The translations under genes were made by a program, and so were the position numbers. The notes under the pieces are model-generated. The model searched no databases and was not told the origin of the DNA. It saw nothing but the letters and a program-made list of their open reading frames with translations. Shown here piece after piece: positions 1 through 5,367 of a stretch of DNA of 7,260 nucleotides. Source of the DNA: an uncultured Pseudoclavibacter sp. (GTDB lineage Bacteria; Actinomycetota; Actinomycetes; Actinomycetales; Microbacteriaceae); the NCBI GenBank assembly GCA_946221025.1, contig CAMIMS010000063.1:1-7260 (forward strand). Direction: 5' to 3'. The number at the start of each line of letters is the position of its first letter. Within the stretch, counting starts at the first letter, position 1.

Positions 1-972
1 ACTGACGTCGACACCTCGCCCGGTGCGAAGGTCGACACCGGCCGTGACCTCGAGGTCGTGTTCCACGTCACGAACACCGGTGATGTGTCGCTGACCGGTA
101 TCTCGCTCAGCGACACCGTCATCGATGCGACCGAGATCACGTGCCCGGCGACCGAGCTTCCGGTCGGTGGCGAGATGGACTGCACCGCGACCCTGCCCGC
201 GCTCGCGCCCGTCACCATCCACACGAACACGGTGACAGTCACCGCGAACCCGATCGTTGACCCGTCGGGTAAGCAGACAGAGGTGCCGCCGGGAACTGAC
301 ATCGTGTACGTGCACACGGGATCAGACCCGCGAATCGCGATCGTCAAGTACATCAACGGTGACGACGCGAACGAGGCTCCCGGCGTGCAGCTCCAGATCG
401 GGAAGGATGCGGCCGTCACGTTCGTCGTCACGAACACGGGTGATGTGCCACTGACAAACGTCTCGATCAGCGATGACGTATTTGGTGAAATCGAGTGCCC
501 GTTCGATTCACTTGAAGTCGGGGGGTCGAAGGAGTGCGCGATCACGCTCAAGGGCCTGAATGCCGAATCGACGCATACGAACACCGCGACCGTCACCGCC
601 AACGGTCCGGAACTTCCGGATGGCTCGACCAACAACCCTGAGCCGGCGACCGACGTCGCGCACGCCTGGACCGGCAAGTCGGAGGATCCGGTGCTCCCGC
701 CCCCGTCGGGGCCCCTTCCTCCGTCTCCGTCGCAGCTGACGCCGGGATCCCCGACCGTAACCGAAGGTGTTTCGACGCCAAACACCTTGCCCTCGTCGAA
801 CACGACCTGGGCCGCTGGTGGTGACGGTGACTCGCAAAGCGGACCCCTCTCGTCAACCGGTTCGAGCGGCCCGTGGAACGTGCTGATCGCCGCCCTGGCT
901 GCGGCCATCGCGGGCATTGCCGTTGCCCGCTACGGTCAACGCCGCCGAGCGGAGATCGGCGCGAACGAGTAA
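1..972 (+). CDS. Wall-anchored surface protein with DUF11-like repeats, 3' end only
   Basis: The reading frame is open from base 1 (reading TDVDTSPGAK...), so this is the last 323 residues of a larger protein whose start lies outside the window. Two tandem immunoglobulin-like repeats of roughly 110 residues are visible. Each has a VTNTGDV-x-LT strand, then CP....L.VGG...C, and closes with HTN-T-TVTA. This is the pattern of the DUF11/TIGR01451-like repeats of bacterial surface proteins, and the paired cysteines in each repeat recur. A Pro/Ser/Thr-rich linker (about residues 224-280) probably crosses the wall. The tail has the order of a sortase signal: LSSTG (847-861), a hydrophobic segment starting at WNVLIAALAAA, then a QRRR basic end. 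LSSTG departs from LPxTG and from the LAxTG of class E sortases. Likely an adhesin or structural surface protein; the ligand is unknown. Confidence 0.85.
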   Translation, partial: TDVDTSPGAKVDTGRDLEVVFHVTNTGDVSLTGISLSDTVIDATEITCPATELPVGGEMDCTATLPALAPVTIHTNTVTVTANPIVDPSGKQTEVPPGTDIVYVHTGSDPRIAIVKYINGDDANEAPGVQLQIGKDAAVTFVVTNTGDVPLTNVSISDDVFGEIECPFDSLEVGGSKECAITLKGLNAESTHTNTATVTANGPELPDGSTNNPEPATDVAHAWTGKSEDPVLPPPSGPLPPSPSQLTPGSPTVTEGVSTPNTLPSSNTTWAAGGDGDSQSGPLSSTGSSGPWNVLIAALAAAIAGIAVARYGQRRRAEIGANE

Positions 973-993
973 TCGTCAACGTCGAGTCGCGAT

Positions 994-1039
994 CGCCCGG
1001 CCCGGATGCGAGTCCTCGCTGACCGCATCCGGCCGGGCG
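994..1039 (+). terminator. GC-rich stem-loop after surface protein gene
   Basis: The arm CGCCCGGCCCGGATGCG (994-1010) pairs with CGCATCCGGCCGGGCG (1024-1039), giving 16 base pairs with one bulged C and a 13-nt loop. It lies 21 nt after the stop codon at 972. No run of T follows, as is common in high-GC actinobacteria, so termination is inferred from position and stem strength. Confidence 0.7.
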
Positions 1040-1065
1040 TCGGGCGTTGTCCACGCGAGGGATGA

Positions 1066-1176
1066 ATGTCAACGGCGCTGATCTACGCTCGTCACGGCCT
1101 CAGCGAATCCCGCTGCGTGGATTCGGTGGGCGCCAACACCAGAAGGCTGCAACCGTTGGAGCTGATCGAGGAATGA
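1066..1176 (+). CDS. 36-residue ORF resembling a truncated histidine phosphatase N-terminus
   Basis: An ATG at 1066 opens a 36-codon frame beginning MSTALIYARHGLSES and ending PLELIEE, with its TGA at 1174-1176. GAGGG (1057-1061) lies 4 nt upstream as a ribosome binding site. A hydrophobic strand followed by RHG and a nearby Ser-Glu is how phosphoglycerate-mutase-like histidine phosphatases start; the His of RHG is the phospho-acceptor in that family. Those proteins are usually about 200 residues, so this would be only the first strand and helix. The stop overlaps the start of the next gene as ATGA (1173-1176), which could couple their translation. It may be a relic cut off by arrival of the island, or a leader peptide now used to translate the downstream gene. 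Homology is judged from the motif only. Confidence 0.45.
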   Translation: MSTALIYARHGLSESRCVDSVGANTRRLQPLELIEE

Positions 1177-1853
1177 AGCGCCTGAGCGTGATTTCGGCAG
1201 TCATTTCTCTGATCGTTGGGCTCACAGGTTTTCAGGCTTTTGCAGAAGACGAGCCGAGGAGCACGCTTTCTCCCGAGCAGCAGTACGAGCTGGCGATTCA
1301 GCGGCGTGCGGATTTATCGGAGTTCCAGCGTGAATTGGTGGAGGCGCTCGGTGCTTCGGATTGGGGGCCGGCGGGAGAACCGGATCATGCCACCGCGAGT
1401 CGCTGCCGTGAGGATGATCGTGAGCATTTCGCATTCAAGCGGCGGCAGCGAACGGCGAATGATCTCCAGCCGATTACTCAGTCAAAAGATCGCGAAGATG
1501 TGCTGAGCCGCTTTCGGGATTTCTCGGAGGCGAACGGCATGACCGTTCAAGTAGAGCCGCGCGAAGATGATACGTATGTCTACGCTGACAGCGCAGATTT
1601 GCACGCGCTCCTGAGAATGAACGCGAACGGTAAGGCAACTCTTATCGTAGAAACGTCTTGCTCAGAAGAGTGGCCGGATTTCGATCTCACAGTCCAGGAA
1701 TTCTCAAGTCTCGATTCTCGCCAACGATGTCCGAGCGAGACGCTATTGCTCCGGGCGCATGAACGGGCACGATCCGATCAGGATGTAAACCTGAGGGGTC
1801 GATCAACCCGCGGTTGCGGCGTGTTGTGCGACAAGCTTATGGAAAAGTCATGA
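1173..1853 (+). CDS. Secreted immunity-like protein, copy 1
   Basis: Protein of 226 residues of a family I do not recognise. The frame is open from 1047, but the ATG at 1173 is preferred: it begins a typical Sec signal (MKRLSV, hydrophobic core, then FQAFA before EDEP), has GGAG at 1158-1161, and overlaps the upstream stop. The signal has no cysteine, so the product is either released or held by an uncleaved signal. Residues 33-100 (SPEQQYELAI to DLQP) and 160-177 (ETSCSEEWPDF onward) are nearly identical to the lipoprotein at 3479-4060. Residues 101-159 are only about half identical to it. Cys78 and Cys163 are conserved in both and could form a disulfide outside the cell. After the shared PSET, this copy carries about 38 extra residues with two more Cys near the end (RGCGVLC). 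Its place beside a putative secreted hydrolase toxin suggests an immunity protein; this is inference. Confidence 0.72.
   Translation: MKRLSVISAVISLIVGLTGFQAFAEDEPRSTLSPEQQYELAIQRRADLSEFQRELVEALGASDWGPAGEPDHATASRCREDDREHFAFKRRQRTANDLQPITQSKDREDVLSRFRDFSEANGMTVQVEPREDDTYVYADSADLHALLRMNANGKATLIVETSCSEEWPDFDLTVQEFSSLDSRQRCPSETLLLRAHERARSDQDVNLRGRSTRGCGVLCDKLMEKS
1269..1472 (+). repeat. Long direct repeat R1, copy A (pairs with 3575-3778)
   Basis: These 204 nt align without gaps to 3575-3778 with 10 mismatches by hand count (about 95% identity). Nine of the ten are synonymous; the only amino-acid change is Asn to Asp before DLQP. It encodes residues 33-100 of immunity-like copy 1, at the same residue numbers as in copy 2. 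High identity next to strongly diverged sequence indicates recent duplication or gene conversion of this block. Confidence 0.95.
1650..1703 (+). repeat. Direct repeat R2, copy A (pairs with 3956-4009)
   Basis: These 54 nt, from GAAACGTCTTGCTCAG to CAGGAATTC, are identical to 3956-4009. They encode ETSCSEEWPDF and the following TVQEF, including conserved Cys163. The distance from R1 is 177 nt in both copies, so the divergent centre has no net length change. Confidence 0.95.
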
Positions 1854-1923
1854 CGGCCGGGGTGTGGCGACATGGCCCGTCGGGAACTGAGTGGTAGCGG
1901 TATTAGTTTTGCTTGAGGTGCGC

Positions 1924-1929
1924 TAGTCT
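1924..1929 (+). promoter_or_regulatory. Possible -10 element before the toxin gene
   Basis: TAGTCT fits the TANNNT form of actinobacterial -10 boxes and lies 32 nt before the ATG at 1962. No convincing -35 is visible at the usual distance (TATTAG at 1901-1906 is the best and is weak). The 108-nt gap between copy 1 and the toxin gene is AT-richer near its 3' end, which makes an internal promoter plausible but unproven. The ribosome binding site here is also weak (GGGG at 1954-1957). Confidence 0.3.
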
Positions 1930-1961
1930 TACAGAAACGGATATCGATCAGATGGGGCAAC

Positions 1962-3482
1962 ATGTGGGGAGCAAATACAGACGAACTGCGCAGGTTCGGG
2001 TACGAGTTCCGAGCCGCGGGTGTCGACGCTCGCGCCGGGGCCAGTCTGATCGGGAATGAGATCGCAGGGGTCACGTGGCTGGGTAGGGATGCGGAACGAT
2101 TCCGGGCGGCCTGGGCGGAAACTGAACTCGCAATCCGCCACCTCGCTAATGACATTGATTCTTTAAGCGCGGAGATATGGCGGCAGGCGGCGGAGCAGGA
2201 TGTCGCTAGTGAAAGCCGAGGCGCCGTTCGCGGTTACGCGAACTATCGGACATCGGATGATACTACTAATGGGTTCCTCGGCGAAACTCTCGCTGGCTCC
2301 TTGAGGGGGTCCGCGGGTGCTTCGAACATGGATGCGGCGTCCTGGTCGTCGACTGTTGGGTCAGTTGCTCATGCCCTAACTGACCATCCAGAGCCTAAAG
2401 AAGGTTCAAAGTCAGATCAGCAAATCGCAGACGAACTTTCTCAGCTATATGCGAACGGTATCGCTGAAGATACCGCTGAGTGGTTTCGGCGGAATGGCTA
2501 TGACGTCTCAACCGAGGAAGGTCGGGCTAGTCTCACGGAACTTGGCCGTAAGTTTCCCGACTTGGTCGGTAACCTCGAAGGGGCTCCCTATGTCGCGCGG
2601 GATGCTGCGAATCAGGCTGTGCTCAACCGAGAGATTGTTGCTTTAAGAGCAGAGCAAAATCGACTTGGTGTGGAATTTGACGATGACAAAGCAAAACGTT
2701 TGCAGGATCTGGAGGTTCTGCAGGGTGTTCTTAACGAATCGCAACCGGGGTTGCCGCGTTCACTCATTGAACTGCATGTCTATGACTTTGATCACGTTCA
2801 AGCATCGGTTGCGTCAGGTGAACTCGATGCCGCCGATTCTGTAACGATGTTCGTACCTGGGATGAACAATACTATTTCGGATGTCGTCCACCTCGTCGAT
2901 TCCGCTGAAGCGATCATTGACAAGGCCGCGGCTCTGCAATATCCGCCGCAAACTGAGTTTGCCAGTGTCACCTTCCTCAACTTCGACACCCCTAAAGGCG
3001 TTAATGAAGAAGCGTGGAACACGCCCGCAATGTACGCTGCGGAGCATCTTCGAGATGACCTCCGAGGTCTCAATGCCGTACGGTCCGATCGTCCTGTCGA
3101 GCTGAACATGGTCGCCCACTCGTATGGGACGAATGTAGTACACCATGCCCTCTCGGGGATGGGCGACAGGTTTGGTGTTGATCGTGTTTTCTTCGTTGGT
3201 TCTTCTGGGCTTCCGGATCTGCCATTCGATGCATTCTATGACTATGGATCTGCGGAGCAATACGCGACCGAGGCTGAGAAAGATGCGACTGCGGGTGCTG
3301 GGCGATTCTGGTCGACGCACTGGCGCGATCCGACAGGGATGAGCCACTTCGAGTACTACGACAGCACGAACGGTCGGGATGGATCAGAGGGAGCAACTCG
3401 ACACGATGCTCGGGGGCCGGGCGGCTACTTTGAAGATAATTCGGAGAATGTTCGATTCATCGCGGAGGCGATCTCTGGGTGA
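1962..3482 (+). CDS. Putative secreted DUF1023-type alpha/beta-hydrolase toxin with WXG100-like N-terminus
   Basis: Protein of 506 residues. Residues 1-80 are helical and carry W39-L-G41 in VTWLGRDAERFRAAW, the turn of WXG100/ESX-type helical hairpins; no signal peptide is present. Residues about 150-290 hold a helical linker with KFPDLVGNLEGAPYVARDAAN (split: FPDLVGNLEG, then ARDAAN), a stretch I associate with actinobacterial DUF1023 (Abhydrolase_8) proteins. The hydrolase fold follows: FVPGMNN at 297-303 (oxyanion loop) and AHSYG with nucleophile Ser387. His462 (GMSHFEYY) or His481 are candidate catalytic histidines; Asp407 or Asp419 could be the acid. The end, GYFEDNSENVRFIAEAISG, also fits that family. 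Likely a lipase or esterase exported by a type VII system, comparable to staphylococcal TslA. The substrate is not visible. Its stop overlaps the next gene by 4 nt, and homologous immunity-like genes lie on both sides. TTA and AGA codons mark composition unlike leuB/ilvE. Confidence 0.8.
   Translation: MWGANTDELRRFGYEFRAAGVDARAGASLIGNEIAGVTWLGRDAERFRAAWAETELAIRHLANDIDSLSAEIWRQAAEQDVASESRGAVRGYANYRTSDDTTNGFLGETLAGSLRGSAGASNMDAASWSSTVGSVAHALTDHPEPKEGSKSDQQIADELSQLYANGIAEDTAEWFRRNGYDVSTEEGRASLTELGRKFPDLVGNLEGAPYVARDAANQAVLNREIVALRAEQNRLGVEFDDDKAKRLQDLEVLQGVLNESQPGLPRSLIELHVYDFDHVQASVASGELDAADSVTMFVPGMNNTISDVVHLVDSAEAIIDKAAALQYPPQTEFASVTFLNFDTPKGVNEEAWNTPAMYAAEHLRDDLRGLNAVRSDRPVELNMVAHSYGTNVVHHALSGMGDRFGVDRVFFVGSSGLPDLPFDAFYDYGSAEQYATEAEKDATAGAGRFWSTHWRDPTGMSHFEYYDSTNGRDGSEGATRHDARGPGGYFEDNSENVRFIAEAISG
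3464..3468 (+). promoter_or_regulatory. Ribosome binding site inside the toxin gene for the lipoprotein
   Basis: GGAGG lies within the last codons of the toxin gene, 10 nt before the GTG at 3479. Together with the GTGA overlap (3479-3482) it decides the lipoprotein start and supports translational coupling, so that partner synthesis follows toxin synthesis. Confidence 0.65.
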
Positions 3483-4060
3483 GGAATATAGGATGCATCA
3501 TATTTTCCGTATTGATGTGCGTCAGTCTGGTTGGCTGTGAAGGACAGAGAGTTGATGCAGAAGTGAGCAGTTTGTCTCCTGAGCAGCAGTACGAGCTGGC
3601 GATTCAGCGGCGTGCAGATCTATCGGAGTTCCAGCGTGAACTTGTGGAGGCGCTCGGTGCTTCGGATTGGGGGCCGGCGGGGGAACCGGATCATGCCACC
3701 GCGAGTCGCTGCCGCGAGGATGATCGTGAGCATTTCGCGTTCAAGCGGCGGCAGCGAACGGCGGATGACCTCCAGCCGTTTATACGGCAGGGAGAGCGCG
3801 ACGCTGTATTGGAAAGGTTGAAGGTATTCGCTGAAGCCCGGGGTATGGCGGTTGAGGTGGAGCTTCGTGCGGAAGATACATATGTCTATGCGGACGGCCG
3901 TGACTTTCATGTTCTTCTAATGGTTAGTCGTGTCGGTAAAGCGAACCTCATCGTCGAAACGTCTTGCTCAGAAGAGTGGCCGGATTTCGATCTCACAGTC
4001 CAGGAATTCATGAGTCTCGAGTCTCGGCGGCGATTTCCGAGTGAGACTGAAGCATCTTGA
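3479..4060 (+). CDS. Immunity-like lipoprotein, copy 2
   Basis: Protein of 193 residues starting at GTG, which overlaps the toxin stop (GTGA). The start MRNIGCIIFSVLMCVSLVGC is a lipoprotein signal with lipobox L17-V-G-C20, so the mature protein should be lipid-anchored at Cys20 on the outer face of the membrane. Residues 33-100 and 160-177 match the protein at 1173-1853 almost exactly; the centre (101-159) shares about 30 of 59 positions, including DTYVYAD. Cys78 and Cys163 are shared. The protein ends PSETEAS, about 38 residues sooner than copy 1. I know no named family for it. Tight coupling to a secreted hydrolase and surface anchoring argue for immunity, as with the TilA lipoproteins that neutralise TslA. 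A chaperone, a lipase accessory protein or a substrate-binding lipoprotein are alternatives. Confidence 0.8.
   Translation: MRNIGCIIFSVLMCVSLVGCEGQRVDAEVSSLSPEQQYELAIQRRADLSEFQRELVEALGASDWGPAGEPDHATASRCREDDREHFAFKRRQRTADDLQPFIRQGERDAVLERLKVFAEARGMAVEVELRAEDTYVYADGRDFHVLLMVSRVGKANLIVETSCSEEWPDFDLTVQEFMSLESRRRFPSETEAS
3575..3778 (+). repeat. Long direct repeat R1, copy B (pairs with 1269-1472)
   Basis: Partner of the repeat in copy 1, lying 2306 nt away. With R2 it brackets the toxin gene in direct orientation, so homologous recombination between copies could delete the toxin and leave one chimeric immunity gene. Confidence 0.95.
3956..4009 (+). repeat. Direct repeat R2, copy B (pairs with 1650-1703)
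   Basis: Identical over 54 nt to 1650-1703, encoding the ETSCSEEW...TVQEF block. Identity falls again after CAGGAATTC, where copy 1 runs into its longer tail and copy 2 soon stops. Confidence 0.95.
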
Positions 4061-4203
4061 ATCCCAAAACGAATGCGTTCTCGCACGTCGACCGGCTGTT
4101 GATCCATGTGCACGAACTAAGCCATTCCGTCACACGAGCGAGGCCGTGCGGCGCGCCTCTGAGCCTTGCGCGGTCAGCGGGCTCTGCATCCACGCCCTGG
4201 CCG

Positions 4204-4209
4204 TAGAAT
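4204..4209 (+). promoter_or_regulatory. Probable -10 element of the leuB-ilvE promoter
   Basis: TAGAAT is a close match to the actinobacterial -10 box and lies 27 nt before the leuB ATG, implying a leader of about 20 nt. No good -35 is seen (CTCTGC at 4182-4187 is the best-placed hexamer). The 170-nt gap from 4061 to 4230 otherwise shows no clear gene, attenuator peptide, T-box or strong terminator; GC content rises through it, marking the return to core-like sequence. Confidence 0.5.
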
Positions 4210-4224
4210 GGGCCGACTGTTAAC

Positions 4225-4231
4225 GAAAGGA
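4225..4231 (+). promoter_or_regulatory. Ribosome binding site deciding the leuB start
   Basis: GAAAGGA is placed 5 nt before the ATG at 4237. The in-frame ATG at 4231 overlaps this site, so it cannot be served by it; the protein therefore starts MSTSLDLAVI. Confidence 0.75.
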
Positions 4232-4236
4232 TGCGG

Positions 4237-5301
4237 ATGTCCACCTCGCTCGATCTCGCTGTCATTCCGGGGGATGGGATCGGGCCCGAGGTCACCGCAG
4301 AAGCGCTGACGGTGCTGCGCGCCGCGCTCGAGCACGACGGCATTCAGGTGAGCGCGACCGAGTACCCGTTCAGCGCATCCCACTACCTGAAGACCGGGTC
4401 GATCCTCACCGATGACGACCTCGACGCCCTCGCCAAGCACGACGCGATCCTCTTCGGCGCCATCGGAGGCGACCCGGCCGATGCGCGACTCGCGGGCGGC
4501 ATCATCGAGCGCGGCATCCTGCTCAAGCTGCGATTCGCGTTCGACCACTACGTGAACCTGCGCCCGAGCGCGCTCTACCCGGGCACCTCCAGCCCCCTCG
4601 CGAACCCCGGCGACATCGACTTCGTCGTCGTGCGCGAGGGCACCGAGGGCCCCTACGTCGGCAACGGCGGCAGCATGCGCACCGGCACGCCGCTTGAGAT
4701 CGCGAACGAGACGAGCGTGAACACCGCCCACGGGGTCGAGCGCGTCGTGCAGTACGCCTTCGAACTCGCGAGCGAGCGACCCCGCAAGAAGCTCACGCTC
4801 GTGCACAAGAAGAACGTGCTCGTGCACGCGGGCGCGCTCTGGCAGCGCGTCGTGAACGAGACTGCCGAACGCTTCCCCGATGTGAGTGTCGACTACCTCC
4901 ATGTGGATGCGGCCACCATCTTCATGGTGCAAGACCCGGCCCGCTTCGACGTCATCGTTACCGACAACCTCTTCGGCGACATCCTCACCGACCTCGCGGG
5001 TGCCGTCACGGGCGGCATCGGGCTTGCCGCATCTGGAAACCTCAACCCCTCCGGAGCGTTCCCGAGCATGTTCGAGCCCGTGCACGGGTCGGCCCCCGAC
5101 ATTGTCGGCAAGAACATTGCCGACCCCACCGCCGCCATCCTGTCGGCTGCCCTCCTCGCCCGCACCATGGGCCACCAGGAGGCAGCTTCCCGCATCGAGC
5201 GTGCCTGCCGCGACGATCTCGCGAACCGCACCGATGCCCCGCGTTCCACCACCGAGGTCGGCGACGCGATCCGCGCGGGCCTCTTCGACCCCGCGCTCTA
5301 G
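4237..5301 (+). CDS. leuB: 3-isopropylmalate dehydrogenase
   Basis: Protein of 354 residues, normal family length. It oxidises and decarboxylates (2R,3S)-3-isopropylmalate to 2-oxoisocaproate with NAD+ and a divalent metal, the third step of leucine synthesis, in the cytosol. VIPGDGIGPEV opens the protein and GAIGGDP follows. Substrate-binding Arg99, Arg109 and Arg133 with Tyr140 (VREGTEGPYVG), Lys192 (HKKNVL), Asp224 (HVDAATIFM) and the metal ligands Asp248 and Asp252 (DNLFGDILTD) line up with the Thermus enzyme at a constant offset of about 7 for the last residues. FEPVHGSAPDIVGKNIADP is the NAD-type cofactor loop, which separates it from NADP isocitrate dehydrogenases. Tartrate dehydrogenases are relatives, but the pairing with ilvE supports LeuB. 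Strongly GC-rich codons; ilvE follows after 66 nt. Confidence 0.95.
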   Translation: MSTSLDLAVIPGDGIGPEVTAEALTVLRAALEHDGIQVSATEYPFSASHYLKTGSILTDDDLDALAKHDAILFGAIGGDPADARLAGGIIERGILLKLRFAFDHYVNLRPSALYPGTSSPLANPGDIDFVVVREGTEGPYVGNGGSMRTGTPLEIANETSVNTAHGVERVVQYAFELASERPRKKLTLVHKKNVLVHAGALWQRVVNETAERFPDVSVDYLHVDAATIFMVQDPARFDVIVTDNLFGDILTDLAGAVTGGIGLAASGNLNPSGAFPSMFEPVHGSAPDIVGKNIADPTAAILSAALLARTMGHQEAASRIERACRDDLANRTDAPRSTTEVGDAIRAGLFDPAL

Positions 5302-5357
5302 GCGCGCACCGCGCGCTTCCATCCGAATCCGTTCCGCCCCTTTCGGCGACACGACGC

Positions 5358-5362
5358 AAGGA
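5358..5362 (+). promoter_or_regulatory. Ribosome binding site of ilvE
   Basis: AAGGA with a 5-nt spacer to the ATG at 5368 supports the chosen start. The 66-nt gap after leuB contains a small GCGCGC-ACC-GCGCGC hairpin (5302-5316) but no T-tract and no clear promoter, so cotranscription with leuB is likely. Confidence 0.65.
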
Positions 5363-5367
5363 CCCGC

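Noticed and set aside
593..1072. Minus-strand frame opposite the surface protein tail
   Set aside because: Arg/Ser/Pro-rich shadow of the coding strand that runs through the hairpin at 994-1039, with no domain.
1047..1172. N-terminal extension of copy 1 from an upstream GTG
   Set aside because: The signal peptide and ribosome binding site place the start at 1173. The extension is Arg/Gly-rich, has no match in copy 2, and is a shadow of the RHG-type frame at 1066-1176.
4061..4230. Short frames and small stems in the gap before leuB, including a 5-bp CGCGC/GCGCG stem (4152-4172)
   Set aside because: No ribosome binding sites or domain similarity for the frames, and the stem is too short to call a terminator or attenuator. 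I found no leucine-rich leader peptide.
4231..4236. Upstream ATG of leuB at 4231
   Set aside because: It overlaps the ribosome binding site GAAAGGA; the ATG at 4237 has correct spacing.
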